From positions 1 to 64,000 of the forward strand of contig JAOZGP010000006.1 of assembly GCA_027491735.1 (NCBI GenBank): a stretch of 64,000 nucleotides of DNA, in the 5' to 3' direction. Within the stretch, counting starts at the first letter, position 1, and each line of letters starts with the position of its first letter. Under the pieces are notes generated by a model that was not told the DNA's origin, did no database searches, and saw only the letters and a list, made by a program, of their open reading frames with translations. Below are positions 16,730 through 25,816 of the stretch, piece by piece. This DNA is from Thermoproteota archaeon. Lineage in GTDB: Archaea > Korarchaeota > Korarchaeia > Korarchaeales > Korarchaeaceae. The translations under genes and the position numbers were made by a program.

Positions 16730-17782
16730 ATGGAGATAGATGACGTGAAGCGCTTATCCTCGGAGATAATCTCAGCGATGAGGAAAGCCATTGTCGGCTA
16801 TGAGAGAGAGATCAAACACATACTCATAGCTCTTCTGGCCGACGGACACGTTCTGCTGGAGGGCGTGCCTGGAGTCGCCAAGACCACGATGGCCAAGGGG
16901 TTAGCGCAGCTTCTGGGGGTTCAGAAGATCTCATCTAAGGTCTTCAGAGGCTTCAGCAGGATACAGTGCACGCCAGACCTCATGCCCTCCGACGTCACCG
17001 GATGCATGATCTACAATCAGAGGGAGATGAGGTTCGAGCCCAGGTTGGGGCCGATATTCTGTTATCTCCTTCTGGTGGATGAAATAAACAGGGCCATTCC
17101 CAGGACACAATCAGCCCTTCTCCAAGCCATGCAGGAAAAGGAGGTCACCATAGGGGACAGGGTCTACAAGCTGGAGGACAGGAGCAGGGGAAAGTTCTTC
17201 TTCGTGATGGCGACTCAGAATCCAGTTGAGCAGGAGGGCACCTATCCCCTGCCTGAGGCCCAGCTTGATAGGTTCCTGATGAGGATAGTAGTTGGTTACC
17301 CTGAGGACTTGGAGAGCGAGAAGCTCATACTGAGGCTTCATTCCAACAGAATCGCCGAACCCATCGACGATCTGAGCGAAGTGGTCCAACCTCTTTGGGT
17401 GACGGAGGCTCAGGAGGTTATAGCGAGGGAAATCTCTGTGTCTGAGGGAGCTTTGGAGTACATAACGAGGGGCATAAGGTACACCAGGCCGGAGGTATTT
17501 GAGCCCATTGGAGAGCTCCTCATTCTAGGAGCAAGCCCGAGAGCGGGCATAGCTCTTCTCAGGGCCGCCAAGGTGAGTGCAGCCATTAGGGGGGATGATG
17601 AGGTTCTGCCTGAGGACGTTGATTCAGTCCTCTACCCTGTACTGAACCACAGACTCCTTCCCAATCCAGAGAAGCTTGCTGAGCTGAGGATGGAAGGAGA
17701 GATCTTCGGCTCCCAGTACTCAGTAGCTGAGAGGGCTATGAAGCTGGCCTTCGACTCCGCTAAGAGGGAGATAGGGCTTTGA
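16730..17782 (+). CDS. MoxR family AAA+ ATPase
   Basis: 350 residues with Walker A GVPGVAKTT (about 45-53), Walker B LLVDEINRA, the MoxR-typical PRTQSALLQAMQE helix, sensor-1 ATQNP and the PLPEAQLDRF segment, then an AAA lid domain. MoxR ATPases act as chaperone-like machines with VWA and DUF58 proteins to activate or assemble target complexes. The gene starts immediately after the PRC-barrel gene. The DUF58/VWA operon is divergent and next to it, giving a complete MoxR-DUF58-VWA system. Confidence 0.93.
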   Translation: MEIDDVKRLSSEIISAMRKAIVGYEREIKHILIALLADGHVLLEGVPGVAKTTMAKGLAQLLGVQKISSKVFRGFSRIQCTPDLMPSDVTGCMIYNQREMRFEPRLGPIFCYLLLVDEINRAIPRTQSALLQAMQEKEVTIGDRVYKLEDRSRGKFFFVMATQNPVEQEGTYPLPEAQLDRFLMRIVVGYPEDLESEKLILRLHSNRIAEPIDDLSEVVQPLWVTEAQEVIAREISVSEGALEYITRGIRYTRPEVFEPIGELLILGASPRAGIALLRAAKVSAAIRGDDEVLPEDVDSVLYPVLNHRLLPNPEKLAELRMEGEIFGSQYSVAERAMKLAFDSAKREIGL

Positions 17783-18168
17783 TCCCACCTCCCTCTTGAA
17801 TGTCCGGGGGAGGAGCTCTGTTCCTCTCCTAACCGCTCTGAGTATGACTTTCAGGCGACAACACCCCTGATAACGACTCCTTCAAGCTACCTAATCTTCC
17901 TTTCTCAAGAGCGCAGTCTCCGTCAGCCTCCTGTTGAGAGCACGGTGATCTGTTCTGGTTCCCCACCACCCTTATGACTTTCGATGCATTCGTAGCGGAT
18001 AGGGCCCTCCCGTCTCCACTCATCGACGGCTTTCAGGGGGAACAGATCCCTCCACATCCATCTTGTCGAAGCTCCGCCATCTCGGGCTTATCCCTTCTCC
18101 CTCACACTCATCCGAGCGGAGCAGTTCACAGCCGCCACCTCACAGAGACCCCGACGTCATGAAGGCTG
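17783..18168. other. Region without a supported gene
   Basis: 386 bp with only short frames. Minus-strand segments have mildly coding-like composition but several stops and no start with a ribosome site. They may be remnants of a lost gene. No RNA structure was recognised. Confidence 0.4.
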
Positions 18169-18486
18169 TCACGCTACAGATGTTATACGTCCCTGCCCTG
18201 AAGACTCATGGCATCCGAACCCGAGATCGTTGAGTCTCGAGAGATCGTACAACTTATCCTCCAGCGCCCTCAGCGCCTCCTTCTCGTCTTCGAACACACC
18301 AGTCCAAACACTTGTTGGAGTATGGATTCTCCTCCTGTCCTTAGCTCTCACTGTTATCAAGACTTCATACACAATGTTCTTCTCCTTCCGCTCGATGAGA
18401 AGGGCTTCTATCATTACCTCGTCTATGTGAGATGGTCCTGGGCAGATAACTTCCCTCGCCGCTAGGATCCTCGCCTTTACCAGCAA
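18169..18486 (-). CDS. Small protein of unknown function
   Basis: 105 residues starting at a TTG with a GAGGGTG ribosome site about 8 bp upstream. Third codon positions are G/C-rich as in neighbouring genes, supporting real coding. The sequence alternates strands and helices (IVYEVLITVRAKDRRR, EDEKEALRALEDKLYDL), suggesting a small alpha/beta fold. The frame is open a further 14 codons upstream without a start codon. No family is recognised. Confidence 0.55.
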   Translation of the reverse strand: MLVKARILAAREVICPGPSHIDEVMIEALLIERKEKNIVYEVLITVRAKDRRRIHTPTSVWTGVFEDEKEALRALEDKLYDLSRLNDLGFGCHESSGQGRITSVA

Positions 18487-18645
18487 GACCGTAACACCCT
18501 CGAAGAGGTTGGGGAGGGCATCATAAAGGTCTCACGATCCGGCGGGCTTGAGCGGGACCGTTAACGTGAGGGCTCGAGAGTGATACCTGATCCGTTGGAC
18601 AGAAACATTTTAAAGCTCCGTGATGGGACCCTCACCGGTGATGCC

Positions 18646-18861
18646 ATGGGGGAGAAGGTGCCTATAGAGATATCCAAGGACCTCTACGAGAGGCTGAAGA
18701 AGGCCTTGAGCAACTACGAGGGATTTAACAGTGTGGAAGAGCTTGTCGAGTTTGTATTGAATGAGTTCGTCTCTGAGGTCTCCGAGGAAGGACAGGAGAT
18801 CTACTCTCCTGAGGAGGAGGAAGAGATTAAGAAGAGGCTCAGAAGCTTGGGCTATCTCTGA
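18646..18861 (+). CDS. Ribbon-helix-helix (CopG-like) protein
   Basis: 71 residues from the ATG at 18646, which has a GGTGAT ribosome site just upstream. The pattern VPIEISKDLYERLKKALSNY followed by FNSVEELVEFVLNEFV is the strand-helix-helix layout of small ribbon-helix-helix proteins, and the SPEEEEEIKKRLRSLGYL tail is common in archaeal members. It probably binds DNA as a dimer or acts as a small adaptor. A longer frame from 18580 lacks a good ribosome site. Confidence 0.7.
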   Translation: MGEKVPIEISKDLYERLKKALSNYEGFNSVEELVEFVLNEFVSEVSEEGQEIYSPEEEEEIKKRLRSLGYL

Positions 18862-19139
18862 TCGTGCTCTGTTGGAGATTGACCTCACGACCTGATCCCT
18901 GAACTTGAGGTCCTGAACTGCCACAGCCCCCAAATCCCTAAAGGGCTTTCAAGTTTGTTCTTCAAAGTTTGAGTTTATGCCCTTCAGCGTTGCTCGAACG
19001 GAGGACTGTGTCGAGCTCATATAATCAGAGGTTCAGCGGACATATCCTTAGGGACGGGACTTGAAAAGTTCTTTGTCGGATCGAGGATGCTCAAGAGGAA
19101 GTCTTTAATATCTCCTGCAGGATCAGTTCTGGATAGAAG

Positions 19140-19610
19140 ATGAGCTTAGATCTTCCTGAGGACTCACCTGAGGAGTGGGCCAGAGCCGTCAAGTTGTTCT
19201 ATGATCGCGTAAGGGAGAGGCTGAGCAACAACTTCGTGGAGATGATAGCCTTATCAACGCCCGAGCCTGAGGTCTACTCGAGCAACGTGCTCGTTGTGGT
19301 CAGAAGGGTCACTCCCTCCCTGGCCGAGACGGTAACTGAGATCCTTGGGGAGGTCCACGAGGAACTGGGGCAGGACTACCTCATAATGCCCACAATGGCT
19401 CCCGACTTTGCTACTGAGGTGATAAATCAGTTCAGGGTTCACGTAAGGGGCGAAAAAGTGATTCCTGTGACCGTGGAGGATGAAGAGGAGAAGAGGGACG
19501 AGGGAGACTTGTCGGACTTCATGAAGGTCAGGAGGACAACAAAGGAGGAAAAGAAAGCTGAAGAGGAGAAAAGTTCGCAGAAACGAGATCCCTCTACTGT
19601 TGGCTCCTGA
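19140..19610 (+). CDS. Protein of unknown function with charged tail
   Basis: 156 residues. The first 110 form an alpha/beta domain ([37 protein letters not shown]) that resembles the core of small nucleotidyltransferase-like folds, but the catalytic G-S and D-x-D are missing, so I assign no function. The last 45 residues are highly charged ([18 protein letters not shown]). A TTTAATAT TATA-like element at about 19103-19110 precedes the ATG. The end overlaps the convergent peroxiredoxin-ferritin gene by 17 bp. Confidence 0.6.
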   Translation: MSLDLPEDSPEEWARAVKLFYDRVRERLSNNFVEMIALSTPEPEVYSSNVLVVVRRVTPSLAETVTEILGEVHEELGQDYLIMPTMAPDFATEVINQFRVHVRGEKVIPVTVEDEEEKRDEGDLSDFMKVRRTTKEEKKAEEEKSSQKRDPSTVGS

Positions 19611-20667
19611 AGAACTCCAGGTGCTCCTCCTCATCTTTCAATATCTTCTCGAACATCTCAGCAGTCTTCGAGTCTCCTCTCTCCTTGGCTATCTTTATTA
19701 TCTTCGTGTAGAGCTTCACTGCTCCCTCCTCATCCTCGGCATCGAGCTCCATCATCTCCCTTGGACTCTCACCGACTCTCACTCTGGAAGGTTTCGTCGG
19801 AGGAATACCTCCGAGCTCTGTAAGTCTCTCTGCTATCTCCTCTGCGTGTTTCATCTCTTGAATGGCTATGTCCTTCAGCCTCTTCCCGATCTCGGTTCCC
19901 TCAAGCTTCACATGCTGCCACATGTACTGAATGGAGACCTGTAACTCCCTTATCACAGCTCTCTCCAGCAGATACTTCAGGTCATCGCTGTAGGTCCTGT
20001 GGCAGAACCACCAGTCGAAACACTCTACCTCACCCCTGGCTTTCGCTTCCATTCTACTTCTCTTCTCCTCAACCGATGAGGCAGGAGGAACTATGAGGTC
20101 ATCTCCCACAAGCTCGTTGTCCGGCCAGTTAGCTGGGAGGGCGGCTTTTCTCTCGTCGCTAACTTGAAGGGCCCTCACAAGCCTCAGTATCTCGTCAACG
20201 TTTCTTCCAACCTCCTGCGGATAGTACAGCATAGCCCTTATCTTTCCCTCGGGGTCCACCACGAAGACGGCTCTAACGGTGTTGCTTCCCTTTGAGGGAC
20301 TTATCATCCCGAGAAGATCGGCTACCATTCCTGAGTCATCTGCTATAACTGGAAAGTCAACTCTGACGCCGAGGTTCTCCTCAATCCACTCCAGCCACTT
20401 GATGTGACAGAAGACCTGGTCTATGCTCAGCCCTATGAGCTCACAGTTGATCTCCCTGAACCCATCATGCCTCTTGGCGAACGCTACAAACTCGGTGGTG
20501 CACACGGGTGTGAAGTCTCCAGGATGTGAGAAGAGGACGAACCATTTCCCCTTGAAAAAATCTGGAAGCTTTATCAGACCCTTAGTGGTCCTCACCTCGA
20601 GCTCCGGGAAGGGATCCCCAAGCTGAGGTGTGTGGATCTCCTCAACTTCGACATCTTCGAACCCCAT
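19594..20667 (-). CDS. Peroxiredoxin fused to a ferritin-like domain
   Basis: 357 residues. Residues 1-225 are a Prx6/AhpC-type peroxiredoxin: peroxidatic Cys56 in [14 protein letters not shown], and a CFDWWFC pair (Cys216, Cys222) typical of archaeal thioredoxin peroxidases. Residues about 228-357 form a four-helix ferritin/rubrerythrin-like domain with carboxylate and His ligands: Glu241, a QEMKHAEE helix (about 270-277) and [10 protein letters not shown] at the C-terminus. Stand-alone archaeal peroxiredoxins end near residue 225-250, so this is a fusion. It would couple peroxide reduction to iron binding or oxidation, limiting Fenton chemistry. The ribosome site is GGAGAGGTG before the ATG. 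Confidence 0.9.
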   Translation of the reverse strand: MGFEDVEVEEIHTPQLGDPFPELEVRTTKGLIKLPDFFKGKWFVLFSHPGDFTPVCTTEFVAFAKRHDGFREINCELIGLSIDQVFCHIKWLEWIEENLGVRVDFPVIADDSGMVADLLGMISPSKGSNTVRAVFVVDPEGKIRAMLYYPQEVGRNVDEILRLVRALQVSDERKAALPANWPDNELVGDDLIVPPASSVEEKRSRMEAKARGEVECFDWWFCHRTYSDDLKYLLERAVIRELQVSIQYMWQHVKLEGTEIGKRLKDIAIQEMKHAEEIAERLTELGGIPPTKPSRVRVGESPREMMELDAEDEEGAVKLYTKIIKIAKERGDSKTAEMFEKILKDEEEHLEFFRSQQ

Positions 20668-20717
20668 AGTTTACACCTCTCCAATATGAAAGGACTCTAT
20701 TCTAACCTCAATGTTCA

Positions 20718-20728
20718 GATATAAAAAC
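20718..20728 (-). promoter_or_regulatory. TATA-like element of the peroxiredoxin-ferritin gene
   Basis: On the minus strand a GTTTTTATATC block lies about 55 bp upstream of the ATG at 20667, leaving a leader of roughly 30 bases with the ribosome site. Confidence 0.45.
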
Positions 20729-20827
20729 TTAAGTTATCCGTAAACCGTTTCCGGTTGGACGCCATCTTGCAGATAGACCCGGCCCGGTTCTGGGACCATC
20801 GGATGAGGCTTACATCCCTTACCGAAC

Positions 20828-20835
20828 TTTAAATA
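20828..20835 (+). promoter_or_regulatory. TATA-like element of the NfeD-stomatin operon
   Basis: TTTAAATA lies about 30 bp before the ATG at 20861; transcription would start at or very near the start codon. Confidence 0.45.
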
Positions 20836-20860
20836 GCTGATCCGCTTAAACTATTACGAA

Positions 20861-22066
20861 ATGAGGTCGCTGTTCATCCTCCTGGTATTTCCTCTGATCC
20901 TCTCTCCGCTCTTCTCCCTGACGGGGAAGGTGCTGGTCATGAATGTCAATGGCCCAATAACGGAGGGTGTGGTTGCATACATGGAGGAGGTGGTTCACGT
21001 AGCGAGGCATGAGGGCGTCAATCGAGTGGTCGTGGTTCTCGACACAAACGGAGGGTTTCTCTCAGCGACAGAGAAGATAGTGTATCTGATGAGAAACTCC
21101 GGTGTGGAGTTCGCTGTGTATGTTCCCTCTGGTGGGAGGGCGTTCTCAGCAGGGTCGATAATCCTTCTAGCCTCCAAAATTGCTGGTATGGGTCCTGGAT
21201 CCGTGGTGGGTGCAGCTCAGCCCCGTCCATATGATGAGAAGATCGTGAATGCCATAGCTGGTTGGGCTAAGAGCCTAGCTGAGAGCTCTGGCAGAAACTC
21301 AACTGCTGCGGAGGGCTTTGTCAGGGACAACCTGGCCCTCTCGGCCGAGGAGGCACTGAGGCATCATGTCATAGAGCTCAAGGCCGACACGCTTGAGAGG
21401 TTCCTTCAGAACATAGGATGGACCGGTCCGATTCAGGAGGTAGATCCTGGTCCGAGGTCCTCCATCCTGCTGGTCGTCACAAATCCAGACGACGCTTGGC
21501 TTCTTCTGATGATTGGTGTTCTCATGCTCCTCCTCGGACTGAGCCATCCAACCTACATAGTTGAGGGCACTGGAGCAGCGCTTGTCCTCCTGGGGTTGCT
21601 GGGGATGGGCCTTGTAGGAGTCAACATGACTTCTCTGGCAATCACGATCTTAGGGGCAGCGACCATGTTCCTCGAGCTCAAGACGGGACATGGCGTCCTA
21701 GCGATGGTGGGGGCCTGTATATCAGCGTTGGGCCTGATGATGATATATGAGTCAGCTCCAATGCTTCCGATTAGCATCTGGTCCGAGGCCATGATGGGCT
21801 TGATGGTTTGTGCCTCGGGGCTTCTCGGCTTCTACCTCTATAAGATAAGAACTGCTCTCAAGAAGAGACCGATCGTTCACTCTCCTCGCTCTCTGATCGG
21901 CAAAGAGGGGATTGTTAAAAGGAGGATACCGGCAGGAGGAGAAGGAGTGGTGCTCGTGGAGTCCGAGCTCTGGACGGCGACCTCTGATGAGGACCTCGAG
22001 GAGGGTGAGAAAGTTTTAGTTATCGCTGCAGCGGGAATGAAGCTAGCTGTGACGAGGTGCAGGTGA
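20861..22066 (+). CDS. NfeD-type membrane serine protease (ClpP class)
   Basis: 401 residues: signal-like first segment, a ClpP/crotonase-fold protease domain (about 22-210), four or so membrane segments (about 225-335) and a C-terminal NfeD OB-fold domain (LIGKEGIVKRRIPAGGEGVV). The Ser-Lys dyad is visible by comparison with Pyrococcus PH1510: Ser about 96 in AFSAGS and Lys about 127 in DEKIVNAI, followed by the shared SLAESSGRN segment. This family cleaves hydrophobic tails of stomatin. The stomatin gene follows after 1 bp, so both are made from one operon. Confidence 0.9.
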   Translation: MRSLFILLVFPLILSPLFSLTGKVLVMNVNGPITEGVVAYMEEVVHVARHEGVNRVVVVLDTNGGFLSATEKIVYLMRNSGVEFAVYVPSGGRAFSAGSIILLASKIAGMGPGSVVGAAQPRPYDEKIVNAIAGWAKSLAESSGRNSTAAEGFVRDNLALSAEEALRHHVIELKADTLERFLQNIGWTGPIQEVDPGPRSSILLVVTNPDDAWLLLMIGVLMLLLGLSHPTYIVEGTGAALVLLGLLGMGLVGVNMTSLAITILGAATMFLELKTGHGVLAMVGACISALGLMMIYESAPMLPISIWSEAMMGLMVCASGLLGFYLYKIRTALKKRPIVHSPRSLIGKEGIVKRRIPAGGEGVVLVESELWTATSDEDLEEGEKVLVIAAAGMKLAVTRCR

Positions 22067-22067
22067 G

Positions 22068-22892
22068 ATGTTTGGTCTGATATCCACGACTGTAATCCTG
22101 GTCGTTGTGGTCTGGTTTCTGTTCTCCGCCATAAGGATAGTGCCGGAGTTCAAGAGGTTGGTCATACTGAGATTGGGAAGGTTCATGGGTGTCAGAGGGC
22201 CTGGAATAGTGTTCAGGATACCGATAATAGATCAGCTCCTCTGGGTGGATCTGAGGGAGAGCTACTTCGACGTCCCGCATCAGACCTGCATAACAAGGGA
22301 TAACGCTCCCACGGACATAGACTTCATAGTCTACTACAAGGTGATCGACCCGAAGGCAAGCGTTCTCAATGTTGCTGACTTCAAGGGAGCGGCCATAGGA
22401 ATAGCAACGACCACACTAAGGGCTGTCATAGGCGAGATGATGCTGGACGAGGTCTTAGCCAAGAGGGACGAGATAAACCAGATACTGAGGACAAAGCTGG
22501 ACGAGGTCACCGAGAGGTGGGGGGTCAAGATAACCAACGTGGAGATAAGGGAGATACTTCCACCCTCCAGCGTGCAGGATGCCATGATAAAACAGATGGC
22601 TGCTGAGAGATCCAGAAGAGCTATAGTCACCGAAGCCGAGGGAGAGAAGCAGGCAGCCATACTGAAGGCTGAGGGAGAGAAGCAGGCAGCCATACTGAAG
22701 GCTGAGGGATATGCCCTGGCTCTTCAGAAGATATCCAATGTGGCCAAGAAGCTCGACGATAACACGATGAAGCTCCAGTACCTGGACGGCCTGAAGGCCG
22801 TCGGCGAGTCCGGCTCCACGAAGATAATCATACCAATGGAGCTCCTGGATATGTTCAGGAACTGGCTCAAGAGGGCGAAGATGGAGGAGTGA
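22068..22892 (+). CDS. Stomatin/prohibitin-like SPFH protein
   Basis: 274 residues: N-terminal membrane segment (about 6-24), an SPFH/band-7 domain (RGPGIVFRIPIIDQLLWVDLRE and following) and a coiled-coil region with the family motif GEKQAAILKAEG, which is present twice in exact tandem. It should oligomerise at the membrane and is the usual substrate and partner of the NfeD protease encoded directly upstream. The C-terminus (MELLDMFRNWLKRAK) is the hydrophobic tail that such proteases cut. Confidence 0.92.
   Translation: MFGLISTTVILVVVVWFLFSAIRIVPEFKRLVILRLGRFMGVRGPGIVFRIPIIDQLLWVDLRESYFDVPHQTCITRDNAPTDIDFIVYYKVIDPKASVLNVADFKGAAIGIATTTLRAVIGEMMLDEVLAKRDEINQILRTKLDEVTERWGVKITNVEIREILPPSSVQDAMIKQMAAERSRRAIVTEAEGEKQAAILKAEGEKQAAILKAEGYALALQKISNVAKKLDDNTMKLQYLDGLKAVGESGSTKIIIPMELLDMFRNWLKRAKMEE
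22638..22703 (+). repeat. Exact 33-bp tandem duplication inside the stomatin gene
   Basis: Two identical 33-bp units (22638-22670 and 22671-22703) each encode EGEKQAAILKA. The lack of any silent difference suggests a recent duplication that lengthens the coiled coil by three heptad-like turns while keeping the frame. Confidence 0.9.
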
Positions 22893-22926
22893 GCACGTTC
22901 CAGATCACCCCACAGGAGGGTTCATC

Positions 22927-24330
22927 TTGCCCAACATTTTATTCTTCTTGACTGAACCTCTTCCTCCGAAAGTGAGACAGCTTCTCGATGGCGGGGAGCT
23001 TTCAAGAGCTGAGGAGGAAATAAAGAAACTGATATCGTCGTACGACGGTGAGATGAAGCTGAGGCTTGAGTTCGAACTCGAGAGGATGAGGAGATGGAGG
23101 CTGGAGTACAGATACTCGGAGGACGAGGCCTTCAGCCTGCTCAGGGAGGAGATCCTCGATCTGACCCTTGAGGAGTTCAGGAAGCTCATGGAGATGGGCT
23201 GTGTAGATCATAAGGTGATCGACGGGGAGCTTAAGATCCTGAGAAGGTTCATACCTAATGTCTTCTGGCTCTGTCCACATCTCAAAAACAGGAGGAGGAA
23301 GATCAACGAAACCGATAGGAGATCAAAGGAGGTTCTGAGGGAGAGAGCGGAGCTCGTCATGAGGACAGGAGTGGGTCACGTGCTTCCGCTCAGGTACAGA
23401 GTAAGAAGCATCGTGAGAGTGAAGGGGGGTGAGGTCCCCGGAGGAGAAAGGCTTAGAATCTGGGTGCCCATTCCGAGGGTATGTGACCTCCATCCTCAGG
23501 TGAGGATCGTGGGCTACAGCCAGGAGCCCTATCTAGCGGAGGCTAATCACCCTCAGAGGACTGCCTACCTCGAGATATCCTCTGGGAGGGAGGAGGCATG
23601 GATAGAGTACGAGTTTGTGTCCTTCGGCTTCTGTTCGAAGGTGGATCCCAAGCTGATCATGAAGTCCTCCTCAACCTGCCTGAGCAGATATCTCCAGGAG
23701 AGACCACCTCACATAGTCTTCACACGATACCTGAGATCCCTGGCTGAGAGGATCGTTGGAGGCGAGGAGAACCCTTACCTCAAGGCGGTCAAGATCTGGA
23801 GGTGGATCACAAGGAATGTTAGATATGCTTACGCTCACGACTACTCCTTGTATGACTGTATAGCTGAGTACGTTGCCAGAAACCTGAGAGGGGACTGTGG
23901 GATGCAGGCAATACTGTTCATAACTCTCTGCAGGATTGTGGGCGTGCCGGCCAGGTGGGAATCCGGCTGGTACATGAATCCGGTGAGATGGGGTATGCAC
24001 GACTGGGCCCGATTCTATGTGGAGCCCTACGGGTGGCTTTATGCAGATCCAAGCTTCGGCGGCCTGAGGCATGGAGAGGGCTGGAGAAGCATCTTCTACC
24101 TGGGCAGTGTGGAGGGGTTCAGACTGGCCTTCAACGCGGAGATATCGGAACAGTTCGATCCACCGAAGGTCCACTTCAGGTCCGATCCCGTTGACAACCA
24201 GAGGGGGGAGGTAGAGTCGGACAGTGGAAACCTCTATTATGACTGCTGGGACTTCGAGCTAAAGGTACTGGAGATCCACAGAGAGCAAGAGGATGCCTCG
24301 CTATCCAGTCGTGTTGTGACAACTCACTGA
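22927..24330 (+). CDS. Transglutaminase-like (papain-fold) protein
   Basis: 467 residues. The N-terminal 130 residues are helical and charged; the middle contains a strand-rich domain; the C-terminal half is a transglutaminase-core domain. Its catalytic triad is visible: Cys in RGDCGMQAILFITLCRIVGV, His in GMHDWARFYVE and Asp in YADPSFGG. Such domains act as proteases or amidases more often than as cross-linkers in archaea. The start is a TTG with GGAGGG 6 bp upstream. No signal peptide is seen, so it is probably cytoplasmic. It overlaps the convergent next gene by 30 bp. Confidence 0.82.
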   Translation: MPNILFFLTEPLPPKVRQLLDGGELSRAEEEIKKLISSYDGEMKLRLEFELERMRRWRLEYRYSEDEAFSLLREEILDLTLEEFRKLMEMGCVDHKVIDGELKILRRFIPNVFWLCPHLKNRRRKINETDRRSKEVLRERAELVMRTGVGHVLPLRYRVRSIVRVKGGEVPGGERLRIWVPIPRVCDLHPQVRIVGYSQEPYLAEANHPQRTAYLEISSGREEAWIEYEFVSFGFCSKVDPKLIMKSSSTCLSRYLQERPPHIVFTRYLRSLAERIVGGEENPYLKAVKIWRWITRNVRYAYAHDYSLYDCIAEYVARNLRGDCGMQAILFITLCRIVGVPARWESGWYMNPVRWGMHDWARFYVEPYGWLYADPSFGGLRHGEGWRSIFYLGSVEGFRLAFNAEISEQFDPPKVHFRSDPVDNQRGEVESDSGNLYYDCWDFELKVLEIHREQEDASLSSRVVTTH

Positions 24331-25740
24331 GGAGTACCTGGTGAACTCCCCCAGGCCGTAGGCGTCAACTTCTATCACCCTTCCGTTCAGGACTATGTTG
24401 CCGGTCCAGTGTATAACGGCTCTCCCCCAGCTGGAGCATCCTTCAGGATCCCACCAAGCTCCCTTTCTGATAAACCACTTCTCCGGCCAGTAGATGAACG
24501 CCTCACCGATGAGATTCACGTAACCTTCAGAGAAATTACCCCTGATGACGAACTTGGATGGCTGTACGCATCCATCATCCTTCAGCTCGAACTCGGTCAA
24601 GGGGAAGGAGGTCCCGTTCCTGAAGTTTATTCTGGCCTGATGCTCGAACGGAACCGGTGGTTTGAGAGGAGATGGATTGGTTGTGCTGTCCATGATGAGG
24701 CAGAACTCCTTCTGACACAGAAACATGCATGAGAACGAGACAGGAGCGGTGCTTCCTCCCTCCACAGCTCTCCTGTAGTAGTAGGTGAGATGACCGGCCC
24801 TATCCATGAGGAAATATCCGTAGAAGGTGTAGCTCTTATCGTTCAGATGAAGCTCGGCGTTCATCTCTCCCACATCCCAGAAACCTCCCCATACATCGAG
24901 ATCCCTCTTGTTGACGGTGACTCCGTGGATCAGAAATGGACCTCCCCAGTCGCCAAGCCAAAAGGTCCTACCCTCGGCCCTGCCAACGATCCTCAGCCAA
25001 GGACCGCTTCCGTTAAGCGGTCTTATCTGATGGACCCAGAGCCTCTCAGATGGATTGTAGGTCAGCGTCTCCACGTATGTGTGGGAGGCATCATAGTTGT
25101 AGACGGTGTTACTGCTCTCGTTGTAGTAGAGGGGGCCGTGGAACATGGGGAACGGAGCTATCCATCGCCCGTTCATGTATATCTTCGGGACATGAGGCCC
25201 CTCTCCCGTGAAGGGATTCCTTCCTTGATAGACGAAGAGCCCTCCTTCCTTGGACTTGCCGTATGCCACGTATATGAAACAGCTGAGCTTCCACCTGAGA
25301 TCGTTTGAGGGATAGGCCAGGTAACCGTTCTCACTCATCACATACGCTTCACCGAGGGGCACGAAGTCGTGGACCGTCGGTATCCTCTTCATCTGGACGT
25401 TGTTGCTGGACAGGCTCCTATTTATGAGCCTGATCTTGGGAAGCAGAGGGACATTTTTTAGGCTTTTTACGGCTAAACGGTAGAAAATTTTTGCTTTCGA
25501 CTTATCTCCGTGCTTATAGGCCTGGCGAGCTCTGACCATGTACTCTCTAGCCTTGAACACATCATATCCCTGCCATCTCTTCCTCACGTACTCCTTCCTC
25601 AGTTCGCCAAGTCTCATGATCGATGTGAGACTCCTTCTCTTGATGCGATGTTGATTTGCTCCTTCAGTCAGTAGATATACTCCCACACAAGCGATGAGGA
25701 CTGCAGTGAGGACAACTGCCACAAGAGCTCGTCTGCTCAT
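24301..25740 (-). CDS. Large secreted or membrane-anchored protein of unknown function
   Basis: 479 residues. A single N-terminal hydrophobic segment (about 5-25) with a preceding basic MSRR marks a signal peptide or anchor. Residues 40-95 are helical with a TPR-like look (AREYMVRARQAYKHGDKSKAK). The rest is strand-rich, full of Trp, Tyr, Gly and N-x-S/T sites, with cysteines that could pair (CMFLCQKEFC). The tryptophan-glycine strands (GDWGGPFLIHG, DVWGGFWDVG) recall lipocalin-like CrtC/AttH barrels, but I would not assign that firmly. Confidence 0.65.
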   Translation of the reverse strand: MSRRALVAVVLTAVLIACVGVYLLTEGANQHRIKRRSLTSIMRLGELRKEYVRKRWQGYDVFKAREYMVRARQAYKHGDKSKAKIFYRLAVKSLKNVPLLPKIRLINRSLSSNNVQMKRIPTVHDFVPLGEAYVMSENGYLAYPSNDLRWKLSCFIYVAYGKSKEGGLFVYQGRNPFTGEGPHVPKIYMNGRWIAPFPMFHGPLYYNESSNTVYNYDASHTYVETLTYNPSERLWVHQIRPLNGSGPWLRIVGRAEGRTFWLGDWGGPFLIHGVTVNKRDLDVWGGFWDVGEMNAELHLNDKSYTFYGYFLMDRAGHLTYYYRRAVEGGSTAPVSFSCMFLCQKEFCLIMDSTTNPSPLKPPVPFEHQARINFRNGTSFPLTEFELKDDGCVQPSKFVIRGNFSEGYVNLIGEAFIYWPEKWFIRKGAWWDPEGCSSWGRAVIHWTGNIVLNGRVIEVDAYGLGEFTRYSSVSCHNTTG

Positions 25741-25816
25741 CGTCGTGATCGTTCAGTCTGATGAAAAATAGCTTTGTGAACAATCCATTCACAAGACTTA
25801 AATACATGTCAGCAGC

